64,000 nt of DNA from Flavobacterium sp. KACC 22763 (GTDB taxonomy: Bacteria > Bacteroidota > Bacteroidia > Flavobacteriales > Flavobacteriaceae). Numbering within the stretch: position 1 is the first letter of the stretch; each line of letters starts with the position of its first letter. Below, in pieces: positions 46,510-54,814 of this stretch. The DNA is taken from NCBI RefSeq assembly GCF_028736155.1, contig NZ_CP117879.1, positions 4,712,001-4,776,000 of the forward strand. Reading direction: 5' to 3'. A program made the position numbers and the translations under genes. The notes beneath the pieces were generated by a model. It was given only the letters and a program-made list of their open reading frames with translations, had not been told where the DNA came from and did no database searches.

Positions 46510-46995
46510 TTACGGAAGGACTCTGTTTACTTGTTCAAAAGAGTTTTTGTAATAAGGTTCTTTAGTAGAAGAAATAATTACTCCTTTTGAGGTTGAGGAA
46601 TGCACAAATTTTACTTCATCAGAATTGACTTCTGTAATTAATCCAACATGATTAATCTGTCGGCTTTTGTTGGTTTTAAAGAAAATTAAATCACCTTTTT
46701 TGGCATCATTTAACGGAACTACTTTGCCAATTTTTGCCTGCTCATAAGAACTTCTAGGAAGATTGATACTTTCGCTTTCAAAAGTACTATAGACTAATCC
46801 AGAACAATCAAATCCATTTTTTGTAGTTCCTCCAGCTTTGTAACGAACGCCAATGTTATCGGTCGCTTTTTCTACCAGATTATTTGCTAAAACTTTGTTT
46901 TCTTTTTTTGATTCATTTTTGGTTACGACCGAAGAGGTTGATTTACAAGAAGTAAAAGCAATTGCTAAAAGGAGAAAAAGGAGTATTCTTTTCAA
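46510..46995 (-). CDS. NlpC/P60 peptidoglycan endopeptidase lipoprotein, TTG start
   Basis: The 161-residue protein has a lipoprotein signal (lipobox AFTSC, Cys17) and an NlpC/P60 domain with catalytic Cys in NGFDCSGLVYS and His in INHVGLI. It should hydrolyse peptide cross-links of peptidoglycan in the periplasm. The start is TTG at 46993-46995. It is the only start that gives the lysine-arginine and hydrophobic signal, and no ATG lies near it. It comes 6 bp after the lpxB stop, so translation is probably coupled. Confidence 0.9.
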   Translation of the reverse strand: MKRILLFLLLAIAFTSCKSTSSVVTKNESKKENKVLANNLVEKATDNIGVRYKAGGTTKNGFDCSGLVYSTFESESINLPRSSYEQAKIGKVVPLNDAKKGDLIFFKTNKSRQINHVGLITEVNSDEVKFVHSSTSKGVIISSTKEPYYKNSFEQVNRVLP

Positions 46996-47001
46996 AATAG
47001 A

Positions 47002-48123
47002 TTAATTAGTTTGTTTTAAATCGGCAACAATGAGTTTTGCAGTGTTCTTACTTGCACCAACTCCGCCCAATTTTTGTTCTAATATATCGTAATTTTGTAG
47101 CACTTTATTGCGATGACCAGGCTCTAATAATTTTTGAAGCTCTTCTTTGATTCGTTTTTTGTTGCAATCTCCTTGAATCAATTCAGTCACAACTTCCTGA
47201 TCCATAATCAAATTGACAAGAGAAATATATTTTAAAGTGATAATTCTTTTTGCAATTTGATATGAAACTTCGCTTCCTTTATAGCAAACCACTTCAGGTA
47301 CTTTAAAAAGCGCTGTTTCAAGAGTGGCAGTTCCAGAAGTTACTAATGCAGCTGTCGAAGAACGAAGCAAATCGTACGTTTTATTTGAAATAAATGCAAT
47401 GTTTTTGTTTTTTAAAAATTGCTGATAAAATTCGTATTCCTGACTTGGAGCGCCAGCAATAACAAATTCGTAATCCTGAAAATCATCCACAACGCTCAGC
47501 ATCACGCTCAACATTTTGGTGATTTCCTGTTTACGGCTTCCAGGAAGAACTGCAATGATTGGTTTTTCTCCTAGATTATTTTCTTTTCTAAACAAAGCTT
47601 CATCAAAAGCAGGCTGATTCTGAATCGCATCAATAAGCGGATGTCCAACAAAATCTACAGGGAAATGATGTTTGTCTTCGTAGAAACTTTTCTCAAAAGG
47701 CAAAATCACATACATTTTATCAACGTCTTGTTTGATAGCTTTAATTCTGTTTTCTTTCCAAGCCCAAATTTGAGGAGAAATATAATAGTGTGTTTTATAG
47801 CCCAATTCTTTAGCCCATTTTGCAATTCGCATATTAAAACCCGGATAATCAATAAAAATAATCACGTCTGGTTTAAATTCTGTGATGTCTTTTTTACAGA
47901 TTTTAATATTGTTTAAAATGGTTTTTAAATTGAAAACCACTTCAATAAAGCCCATAAAAGCTAGATCGCGATAATGTTTTACCAGAGTTCCACCTGCTTT
48001 CTGCATTAAGTCTCCACCCCAAAATCTAATTTCTGCTTCTGGATCTTCAACATATAATGCCTTCATTAAGTTTGAACCATGTAAATCTCCAGAGGCTTCT
48101 CCTGCAATTATGTAATATTTCAT
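47002..48123 (-). CDS. lpxB: Lipid-A-disaccharide synthase
   Basis: The 373-residue GT19 enzyme joins lipid X and UDP-diacylglucosamine into the lipid A disaccharide. The motifs GEASGDLHGSNLMKAL at the start, ISPQIWAWKENRIKAIKQDVDKMYVILPFEKSFYE in the middle, FVGHPL and LPGSRKQEI are diagnostic, with SGTATLETALFKVP in the C-terminal nucleotide-binding half. It is a peripheral inner-membrane enzyme. The order surE, 89-residue protein, lpxB, NlpC lipoprotein is a minus-strand run. A promoter with exact -7 sits inside the end of the preceding small gene. Confidence 0.95.
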   Translation of the reverse strand: MKYYIIAGEASGDLHGSNLMKALYVEDPEAEIRFWGGDLMQKAGGTLVKHYRDLAFMGFIEVVFNLKTILNNIKICKKDITEFKPDVIIFIDYPGFNMRIAKWAKELGYKTHYYISPQIWAWKENRIKAIKQDVDKMYVILPFEKSFYEDKHHFPVDFVGHPLIDAIQNQPAFDEALFRKENNLGEKPIIAVLPGSRKQEITKMLSVMLSVVDDFQDYEFVIAGAPSQEYEFYQQFLKNKNIAFISNKTYDLLRSSTAALVTSGTATLETALFKVPEVVCYKGSEVSYQIAKRIITLKYISLVNLIMDQEVVTELIQGDCNKKRIKEELQKLLEPGHRNKVLQNYDILEQKLGGVGASKNTAKLIVADLKQTN

Positions 48124-48175
48124 GTTGGTTTTTTTGTAAATGTGCTAAAGTTGTAACCCATAAAAGGGAACTTAG

Positions 48176-48207
48176 CAAAGATAAGATTTAAATAACTAAT
48201 GTCGAAA
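48176..48207 (-). promoter_or_regulatory. Candidate promoter of lpxB
   Basis: On the minus strand TTTCG (48203-48207), a 19-bp spacer and TATCTTTG (48176-48183, exact). The -33 part lies within the coding end of the small upstream gene, so lpxB may be transcribed both from here and by read-through. Confidence 0.55.
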
Positions 48208-48457
48208 TTGCCAATACAATCACGGCTAAAATTACGCCTCGAGCCATATATTCTTTGTCTCTTTTAAGAAGAATAGCAAATACGGCAAGATCTAAAAGTG
48301 TTCCTATAGTAATTATTTTTCCAAGATATCCGTATTCTCGAATCATTTGAAATCCTTGCGAAATTTCAAATGTGGTAAAAAAAGTGATAAACAAATAGCT
48401 TCCTAAAAGAGCTGTAAAAATTCCGATAATAAAACCAATCAGTATTTCTTTAGTCAT
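48188..48457 (-). CDS. Small membrane protein between surE and lpxB
   Basis: The 89-residue protein is almost entirely hydrophobic, with three segments (about residues 4-29, 44-64 and 71-89) separated by short charged loops. Its ATG overlaps the surE stop by 8 nt (ATGACTAA), which indicates translational coupling. I do not recognise the family. Its position between surE and lpxB suggests an envelope-related role by context only. Confidence 0.75.
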   Translation of the reverse strand: MTKEILIGFIIGIFTALLGSYLFITFFTTFEISQGFQMIREYGYLGKIITIGTLLDLAVFAILLKRDKEYMARGVILAVIVLAISTLVI

Positions 48458-49229
48458 TTAATTTCCAAGTATTAAGTTGCTGAATAGAGTGGTGGGCAGT
48501 CAGGTCAAATTGTACAGGAACTACCGAAATGTATCCGTTTGCCAAAGCCCATTCGTCGGTATCTTCGCCTTTATCTTCGTTTACAAATTTACCCGCGAGC
48601 CAGTAATAATCTTTTCCGAAAGGAGTTTGTCTTTTGTCAAATTTCTGTGCATAATACGCTTTCGCTTGACGACAAACTTTAATTCCTTTAATTTCAGATT
48701 CCTTTAATTTTGGAAAGTTGACATTTAAAACTACTCCTGGAGGCAGTTTGTTGGCTAGAGTTTCTAAAGCAATTTTTTTTACGAAAGACTTGATCGGTTC
48801 AAAATCAGCATTCCAATCAAAATCCAAAAGAGAGAATCCGATTGCCTGAATGCCTTCTATACCAGCTTCGACAGCCGCGCTCATGGTTCCTGAATAAATT
48901 ACGTTGATAGAAGAGTTTGATCCGTGATTTATTCCCGAAACGCATAAGTCAGGTTTACGTTTCAAGATTTCGTTTACTGCCAGTTTTACACAATCAACAG
49001 GAGTTCCAGAACAGCTGTACTCTGCAATTGTGTCATCATCTTTTGAAATTTTATCTATAAATAAAGTATTGTTGACAGTGATTGCGTGTCCCATTGCGCT
49101 TTGAGGTTTGTCTGGCGCAACAACAATGACATCGCCTATGGTTTCCATAACGCTAATAAGGGCTCTAATTCCAGGTGCCAAAATACCATCATCGTTTGTT
49201 ACTAATATTAGTGGTTTCTCAGCTTTCAT
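48450..49229 (-). CDS. surE: 5'/3'-nucleotidase SurE
   Basis: The 259-residue enzyme dephosphorylates nucleoside monophosphates. The metal-binding motif VTNDDGILAPGIRAL opens the protein, followed by VAPDKPQSAMGHAIT, CSGTPVDCVKLAV and SGINHGSNSSINVIYSGTMSAAVEA, all typical. It is cytoplasmic. It is the first gene of the run to lpxB and is divergent from the carboxy-terminal protease gene, with 212 bp between them. Confidence 0.94.
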   Translation of the reverse strand: MKAEKPLILVTNDDGILAPGIRALISVMETIGDVIVVAPDKPQSAMGHAITVNNTLFIDKISKDDDTIAEYSCSGTPVDCVKLAVNEILKRKPDLCVSGINHGSNSSINVIYSGTMSAAVEAGIEGIQAIGFSLLDFDWNADFEPIKSFVKKIALETLANKLPPGVVLNVNFPKLKESEIKGIKVCRQAKAYYAQKFDKRQTPFGKDYYWLAGKFVNEDKGEDTDEWALANGYISVVPVQFDLTAHHSIQQLNTWKLND

Positions 49230-49441
49230 ATAATAAATATTATGTGTAGTTTTAACAATTGTAGGATTTTAAGAACAAAATTAATCACAATTATTTGCGA
49301 GAAGTCACAAATACTGTAAAATTTGTCAACTAAGGTAAAGAACTTTTTTACGAATTAAACATTTTTATATCTTTAACAAAAAATTATCGAAGCGTTAGCT
49401 CTCGTGGCATAGTTTTTAACGTAACTTAGATAAAAAAATTG

Positions 49442-51625
49442 ATGAATGCTATTATAAAGTTTATGAAAAGAAATTATAAGATACTCATAGCCGTATTGTG
49501 CTTATCGCTTACATTATTTGCATTTAAGATGAATGCCGATAGGACAATCGACCCAGATCCGAACAGAGATAAGACACTTTTAGAATTACTAGCATTTGTT
49601 ATTGAAAAAGGGCATTATAGTCCAGCGGAAATAAATGATGAGTTTTCAAAAGGTATTTTCAAGGATTACATCGATGCTTTAGACCCATCAAAAAGATTCT
49701 TCCTTCAATCAGATATTGACGAATTTAAGCAGTATGAATTAATGCTTGATGATCAGTTTTTGAATAAAGATATTACTTTCTTTAACCTTACTTATACAAG
49801 GTTGATGAAGCGTATGGAAGAAAGTAAAAAACGTTACAAAACGATTTTGGCTCAGCCATTTAACTACAATGTAGATGAGAATTTTGATGCGGATTATGAG
49901 AAAATGCCGTACGCAAAAAACTTAAATGAGATTAATGAAAGATGGAGAAAACAAATCAAATTGTCGACTCTTTCTTCTTTAGTTACAAAACAAAAAATTG
50001 AAGAAGAAAAGAAGAAAAAAGATCCGGCTTACAAAGAAAAATCTTTTGAAACTTTAGAAAAAGAAACACGCGAAAGTTCTTTAAAATCTCTAGATGATAA
50101 TTTTAGCGTAATTAAAGATTTGAATAGAGAATACTGGTTTTCAGTGTATTTGAATTCTATTATGGCTCGTTTTGATCCGCATACAAGCTATTTTGCACCA
50201 GAAGAAAAAGATCGTTTTGATGTAAATATCAGTGGAAAACTAGAAGGTATTGGAGCTCGTTTGACTAAGAAAAACGACTTTACTCAAATTGATGAATTAA
50301 TTTCTGGAGGTCCAGCTTGGAAAGGAAAACAACTAGAAGCAGGAGATTTAATCCTAAAAGTTGCTCAAGGAAATGAGGAACCAGTTGACGTTGTGGGTAT
50401 GCGTTTGGATGATGTTGTGAAGAAAATTAAAGGACACAAAGGAACTGAAGTAAAACTGACGGTTAAAAAAGTAGATGGTTCTATCAAAGTAATTTCTATC
50501 ATTCGTGATGTTGTAGAAATTGAAGAAACATACGCTAAATCTAGTGTGGTTGAGAAAAACGGTTTGAAATATGGAGTAATTTATCTTCCGAAATTCTATA
50601 TCGACTTTGAAAATAAAGACGGTCGTGATGCCGGAAAAGATATTGCACGCGAGGTAGAAAGATTGAAACAAGCAAACGTTAATGGTATTGTTTTAGACGT
50701 TCGTGATGACGGTGGAGGATCTCTTTCTACAGTAGTTGACATTGCTGGTTTATTTATTGAAGACGGACCAATCGTTCAGGTAAAATCTGCAGGTAAAAAG
50801 AAAGAAGTTTTATATGATAAAGATAAAAAAATCGAATGGGATGGTCCATTGGTTATCATGGTAAACAGTTTTTCCGCTTCGGCTTCTGAGATTTTGGCAG
50901 CTGCAATTCAGGATTACAAACGCGGTATTATTATCGGAAGTAAGCAAACTTACGGAAAAGGTACTGTACAGAATGTATTAGATTTGAATCAGTTTGTTCG
51001 TAATGCAAATTATGGAGATCTTGGAGCATTGAAAATTACAGGACAGAAATTCTATAGAATTAACGGTGGTTCGACTCAGCTAGAAGGTGTTCATAGTGAT
51101 GTGGTAATGCCAGATCGTTATGCTTACCTAAAAATGGGTGAGAGAGATATTGATAATGCAATGCCGTGGGATAAAATTGATCCAGCAGATTATAGCACTT
51201 GGAATTCAACTGAGAATTTCAATAAAGCAATCATGAATAGTAAAAACAGAATCGCTCAAAATCCTCAATTTAAATTAATTGATGATAATGCGAAATGGAT
51301 TGATGTTAAGAACAAAGAAAATGTTTACAGCTTGAATATTAAGAGTTTTAAAGAAACTCAAGAACAAGTTGAAAACGAAGGAAAAAAATATAAACCAATT
51401 TCTGATTACAAAAACGATCTGATTTTTAAATCGCTTCCGTATGAAGATGAAGAAATGAAAGCAGATGCTTCTTTAAAAGAGAAAAGAGATGCATGGCACC
51501 AAGCATTATCTAAAGATGTGTATGTAGAAGAGGCTTTAAATGTATTGGATGATTTGCAAACAAAAAGTTTGGTAAAAAATACAGTTAATCCTAAAATGAA
51601 AAAGGATAAACTAGTGAAGTCTTAA
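49442..51625 (+). CDS. prc: Carboxy-terminal processing protease (S41, Tsp/Prc)
   Basis: The 727-residue protease has an N-terminal membrane anchor or signal (about residues 8-28), a helical region, a PDZ domain (about 245-335, LEGIGARLTKKNDF) and the S41 protease core, ending in a DUF3340-like tail. The Ser/Lys dyad is Ser480 in SASASEIL and Lys506 in YGKGTVQ, with Asp491 nearby as in E. coli Prc. It degrades periplasmic proteins from their C-terminus. I take the ATG at 49442. A TTG one codon earlier adds nothing. Confidence 0.94.
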   Translation: MNAIIKFMKRNYKILIAVLCLSLTLFAFKMNADRTIDPDPNRDKTLLELLAFVIEKGHYSPAEINDEFSKGIFKDYIDALDPSKRFFLQSDIDEFKQYELMLDDQFLNKDITFFNLTYTRLMKRMEESKKRYKTILAQPFNYNVDENFDADYEKMPYAKNLNEINERWRKQIKLSTLSSLVTKQKIEEEKKKKDPAYKEKSFETLEKETRESSLKSLDDNFSVIKDLNREYWFSVYLNSIMARFDPHTSYFAPEEKDRFDVNISGKLEGIGARLTKKNDFTQIDELISGGPAWKGKQLEAGDLILKVAQGNEEPVDVVGMRLDDVVKKIKGHKGTEVKLTVKKVDGSIKVISIIRDVVEIEETYAKSSVVEKNGLKYGVIYLPKFYIDFENKDGRDAGKDIAREVERLKQANVNGIVLDVRDDGGGSLSTVVDIAGLFIEDGPIVQVKSAGKKKEVLYDKDKKIEWDGPLVIMVNSFSASASEILAAAIQDYKRGIIIGSKQTYGKGTVQNVLDLNQFVRNANYGDLGALKITGQKFYRINGGSTQLEGVHSDVVMPDRYAYLKMGERDIDNAMPWDKIDPADYSTWNSTENFNKAIMNSKNRIAQNPQFKLIDDNAKWIDVKNKENVYSLNIKSFKETQEQVENEGKKYKPISDYKNDLIFKSLPYEDEEMKADASLKEKRDAWHQALSKDVYVEEALNVLDDLQTKSLVKNTVNPKMKKDKLVKS

Positions 51626-51650
51626 GTTCGAGAAGAATTTAATTTGTTTA

Positions 51651-51699
51651 AAAACGCTCTATAAATTTTGAATTTATGGAGCGTTTTTTTGTAAGTTCG
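51651..51699 (+). terminator. prc terminator overlapping the nuclease promoter
   Basis: AAAACGCTC-TATAAATT and AATTTAT-GGAGCGTTTT (51651-51686) form a long stem with T-run. The loop TTG (51668-51670) followed by 21 bp and TAAGTTCG (51692-51699) also fits a promoter for the nuclease gene 18 bp downstream. Confidence 0.8.
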
Positions 51700-51716
51700 C
51701 TTTTAAAAATAGAAAT

Positions 51717-52502
51717 ATGAAAGGTTGTTTAGGTTTGGTTTTGCTGAGTTTTGTATTACTGTCGTGTAAAAAAGAAAATACGGAAATTAAGGAAGAGGTA
51801 AATAGTAATGAAGTGGTTTCTTTTAAAGAAAATTCGACTCACAAAGATTCTTTATACACAGTTGCTTATCTCCCAACTTCAACAACTAAACAAATTGTAA
51901 AACACCAGTATTACACACTTTCTTATAATGAAAAGTTTGAACAGGCAGAATGGGTGGCTTACGAATTGAAAAAAGAATATTTAAAAAATAATGATTACAA
52001 AAGACCTTACTTTATAGAAGATCCAAAAGTAACGACAGGCTCAGCCGATTGGAGAAATTATAAAAAATCAGGTTACGATAAAGGCCATCTTTGTCCTGCA
52101 GGAGATATGGAGTTTAGTAAAGAGGCATATAATGATACTTTTTATACGTCGAATATTTCTCCCCAGAAAAAAGAATTTAATGCCGGAATTTGGAATAGAA
52201 TAGAGCAGAAGACGCGCTATTGGGCAGGAAAATACAATGATATTTACGTAGTAACTGGAGGAATTGCGAAAGATTCTGATAAAAAAATTGGAACAGAGAA
52301 AGTTGCGGTTCCTAAATATTTTTATAAAATTGTTTTAGCTAAATCTGGCAAAGAACACAAAGCAATTGCTTTCTTGGTTCCAAACGAAAAAAGTGATAAA
52401 TCCATCTATGATTTTGTTGTTCCAATCGAAACTTTAGAAAAAATGACTGGAATTGATTTCTTCCCAAATCTTAAAAACTTAAAAAACAGTAAGGATTTTT
52501 AA
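51717..52502 (+). CDS. DNA/RNA non-specific endonuclease, lipoprotein
   Basis: The 261-residue protein has a lipoprotein signal (lipobox LLSC, Cys17) and a beta-beta-alpha-metal nuclease domain. The catalytic motif is YDKGHLCPAGDM (a DRGH variant with Lys for Arg), followed by NISPQKKEFNAGIWNRIEQKTRYWA, in which the Asn ligates the metal. It should degrade extracellular or periplasmic DNA and RNA while anchored to the envelope. The glutaminase gene follows 44 bp later, also exported, suggesting nutrient scavenging. Confidence 0.93.
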   Translation: MKGCLGLVLLSFVLLSCKKENTEIKEEVNSNEVVSFKENSTHKDSLYTVAYLPTSTTKQIVKHQYYTLSYNEKFEQAEWVAYELKKEYLKNNDYKRPYFIEDPKVTTGSADWRNYKKSGYDKGHLCPAGDMEFSKEAYNDTFYTSNISPQKKEFNAGIWNRIEQKTRYWAGKYNDIYVVTGGIAKDSDKKIGTEKVAVPKYFYKIVLAKSGKEHKAIAFLVPNEKSDKSIYDFVVPIETLEKMTGIDFFPNLKNLKNSKDF

Positions 52503-52546
52503 TTAAATACTGTTTACCCATAAATTAATCCAGAATAGAAATAAGA

Positions 52547-53572
52547 ATGCCTTTTTTTAAAATGAAGCAACAAATGATTTTTGTTGGTTTAATGATTTCT
52601 TTTATCATAAACCACGGCTATAGCCAAACAATACTGAATAAAAAGAATATAGAAAATACGCTTAATGATGCCTTTGATAAGTTTAAAGATTTAAAAGAAG
52701 GTAAAAATGCCGACTATATTAAAGAGCTAGCCAATGTTGATCCAAACATTTTTGGTATTGCGCTTGTTACTGCAGATGGAGCCGTATATACAAAAGGCGA
52801 TATAACGTCGATGGTCTCCATTCAAAGTATATCGAAAGTATTTACGTTGGCAAAAGTAATTGAACAAGAAGGGTCACAATTTTTGCAAGAAAAAATAGGG
52901 GTAAATGCAACTGGATTGCCGTTTAATTCTATTGTTGCTGTTGAAATGCATAAAGGTGATAAAATTAATCCTCTTGTAAATCCTGGAGCTATTGCAACCA
53001 CGAGTCTTATTCGAGGTAATGATTCTGTCGCAAAATGGAAAGAAATCCAGAAAATTCAGAGTGATTTTGCAGGAAGACAACTTTCTATAAATGGTCCTGT
53101 TTATATAAGTGAGGCTAGTGATAATTTGAGAAATCAAGCTATTGCACATTTGTTATTGGCTTATAACAGAATATATTTTGATCCAGCCCAAGCAACAGAT
53201 CTTTATACGAAACAGTGCGCATTGAATGTAAATGTAAAGGATCTCGCTACAATGGCGGCTACATTGGCAAATGGAGGCGTTAATCCTGTTACAAAGAATA
53301 AGGTGGTTAGTCAGACAACTGTAATGTATACTTTACCTGTAATGGCAACTGCAGGTCTCTATGATAATTCTGGAATTTGGCTTTTTAATTCGGGACTTCC
53401 AGCAAAGAGTGGTGTTGGAGGAGGAATATTGGCAGTATGTCCAGGTAAATTTGGAATTGCTGTTATTTCACCACCATTAGATGAATCTGGAAATAGTTTG
53501 AAAGCGCAGAAAGTGATCCAATATGTTGTAGAAAAACTTAAAGCAAATCCTTATTGGATTGAACCTAAATAG
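52547..53572 (+). CDS. glsA: Glutaminase, exported form
   Basis: The 341-residue enzyme hydrolyses glutamine to glutamate and ammonia. The serine-dependent glutaminase fold is evident: Ser94 and Lys97 in QSISKVFTL, LVNPGAIATTSL, YISEASDNLRNQAIAHLL, TKQCALNVNVKDLATMAATLANGG and SGVGGGILAVCPGKFGIAVISPPLDESGNS. Unlike the cytoplasmic E. coli and Bacillus enzymes it has a clear N-terminal signal peptide (MIFVGLMISFIINHGYSQ), which explains the extra length. Start could be 52547 or the ATG at 52562. Confidence 0.92.
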   Translation: MPFFKMKQQMIFVGLMISFIINHGYSQTILNKKNIENTLNDAFDKFKDLKEGKNADYIKELANVDPNIFGIALVTADGAVYTKGDITSMVSIQSISKVFTLAKVIEQEGSQFLQEKIGVNATGLPFNSIVAVEMHKGDKINPLVNPGAIATTSLIRGNDSVAKWKEIQKIQSDFAGRQLSINGPVYISEASDNLRNQAIAHLLLAYNRIYFDPAQATDLYTKQCALNVNVKDLATMAATLANGGVNPVTKNKVVSQTTVMYTLPVMATAGLYDNSGIWLFNSGLPAKSGVGGGILAVCPGKFGIAVISPPLDESGNSLKAQKVIQYVVEKLKANPYWIEPK

Positions 53573-53590
53573 GTTTTAAGTAAGAAAAAG

Positions 53591-53624
53591 AAAAGTCCAA
53601 AATTATTTTTTGGACTTTTCTTTT
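53591..53624 (+). terminator. Bidirectional terminator between glsA and rpe
   Basis: AAAAGTCCAAAA pairs with TTTTGGACTTTT (53591-53619), with T-rich runs on both strands. It lies between convergent genes. Confidence 0.88.
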
Positions 53625-53638
53625 TTGTTTTTGAAAAT

Positions 53639-54301
53639 TTAAAAAGCAGTAAGACTTTTTAAATCAGCTATGGTTTCTGTTGGGTTTTCGGCTTTAAAAA
53701 CAAAGCTTCCGGCTACTAAAACATCTGCGCCAGCTTCTACTAATTGTTTAGCATTTTTGCTGGTCACACCTCCATCAATCTCTATTAGTGTTGAAGCGTT
53801 TTTGCGTGTTATCAGTGCTTTTAGTTTCTTTACTTTGTCGTAAGTATTTTCAATGAATGATTGTCCGCCAAATCCTGGATTTACGCTCATTATGCAAACT
53901 ACGTCGATGTCATTAATAACGTCTTCTAATAAGTCAACATTGGTATGAGGATTCATGGCAACTCCAGCTTTCATTCCTTCTGCTTTAATTGCTTGTAGTG
54001 TTCTGTGTAAATGTGTACAAGCTTCGTAATGTACGGTTAAACCATTTGCGCCTAAATCTGCAAAAGTTTTAATGTAACGATCTGGATCGATAATCATTAA
54101 ATGTACATCGATATATTTTTTGGCATGTTTTGAAATTGCTTCTAAAACTGGCATTCCGAAAGAGATATTTGGAACAAAAACGCCATCCATAATATCAATA
54201 TGAAACCAATCTGCCTGACTATTGTTAATCATTTCTGAATCGCGCTGTAAATTACCAAAATCGGCAGCAAGAACTGAAGGAGCAATAAGTGTGTTTTTCA
54301 T
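53639..54301 (-). CDS. rpe: Ribulose-phosphate 3-epimerase
   Basis: The 220-residue TIM-barrel enzyme interconverts ribulose 5-phosphate and xylulose 5-phosphate in the pentose phosphate pathway. The motifs IAPSVLAADFGNL, DWFHIDIMDGVFVPNISFG, DVHLMI, MSVNPGFGGQSFI and EIDGGV are diagnostic and hold the catalytic aspartates and the metal-binding histidines. The length is normal. A -7 element TATCTTTG (54329-54336) lies upstream, next to the start of a cluster of GCAAAG repeats. Confidence 0.95.
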   Translation of the reverse strand: MKNTLIAPSVLAADFGNLQRDSEMINNSQADWFHIDIMDGVFVPNISFGMPVLEAISKHAKKYIDVHLMIIDPDRYIKTFADLGANGLTVHYEACTHLHRTLQAIKAEGMKAGVAMNPHTNVDLLEDVINDIDVVCIMSVNPGFGGQSFIENTYDKVKKLKALITRKNASTLIEIDGGVTSKNAKQLVEAGADVLVAGSFVFKAENPTETIADLKSLTAF

Positions 54302-54328
54302 TGTGTTTGTTGTGTGTTGTTTTTATTG

Positions 54329-54336
54329 CAAAGATA
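54329..54336 (-). promoter_or_regulatory. -7 element of rpe
   Basis: On the minus strand TATCTTTG, an exact match, 27 bp before the ATG. The -33 region falls inside the GCAAAG repeat and has no clear TTG. Confidence 0.5.
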
Positions 54337-54339
54337 AAG

Positions 54340-54640
54340 TTTAACCGCAAAGTTCGCTAAGAATTACACAAAGTTCGCGAGGTTTTTTACTGTACTTAGT
54401 TATTTAAACGCAAAGCGCGCAAAGATTTTTCGCAAAGTCCGCTAAGTTTTTTTATGCTGTGCTTAGTTATTTAAACGCAAAGAGCGCAAAGTTTTTTCGC
54501 AAAGTTCACAAAGTTTCTGTTTGAAATTATTTGAGAAGGCAAAGTTCACAAAGCTTTGTGTTCTCTTTACTCTATTAAAATATAGCCTAGAAAACTTAGC
54601 GGACTTTGCGAAAAATCTTTGTGTACTCTGCGTTACAAAC
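54340..54640. repeat. GCAAAG repeat cluster with 27-bp inverted arms and 67-bp direct repeat
   Basis: This 300-bp stretch carries no gene. A 21-bp direct repeat (54395-54415 and 54462-54482, CTTAGTTATTTAAACGCAAA) recurs with a period of 67 bp. A 27-bp exact inverted pair joins 54420-54446 (starts CAAAGATTTTTCGCAAAG) to 54595-54621. The units are variants of CGCAAAGTTCGC(T/A)AAG. The same units flank copy A2 (3708-3859) and copy A3, so this is a dispersed repeat family. Confidence 0.85.
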
Positions 54641-54666
54641 ATTTCAGCTCAATACTAAAAAATAAA

Positions 54667-54692
54667 AAACTCCGGTAATCAGCCGGAGTTTC
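54667..54692 (-). terminator. Terminator downstream of rpoD
   Basis: AAACTCCGG pairs with CCGGAGTTT. On the minus strand it is followed by a T-run. It lies about 120 bp after the rpoD stop, with repeat copy D2 in between. Confidence 0.85.
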
Positions 54693-54754
54693 AATCATCA
54701 ATCAAAAAACGAACAGTCAATCAAACTGTTGTTTGGGGTAAAATTCCAAGTTAT

Positions 54755-54812
54755 AAATTCCAAATCCCAATTAGATTGGAATTTGGGGTTTTAAATATTG
54801 AAATTTAATATT
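54755..54812. repeat. TTCCAAAT-type intergenic repeat, copy D2
   Basis: Same family and orientation as D1 at 35596-35655: AAATTCCAAATCCCAA facing TTGGAATTTGGGG, ending ATATTGAAATTTA. It ends 2 bp before the rpoD stop codon. Confidence 0.7.
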
Positions 54813-54814
54813 GT

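Noticed and set aside
54340..54640. Possible CRISPR array
   Set aside because: Only two direct copies with a 67-bp period, inverted copies as well, no regular spacers and no cas genes in the window.
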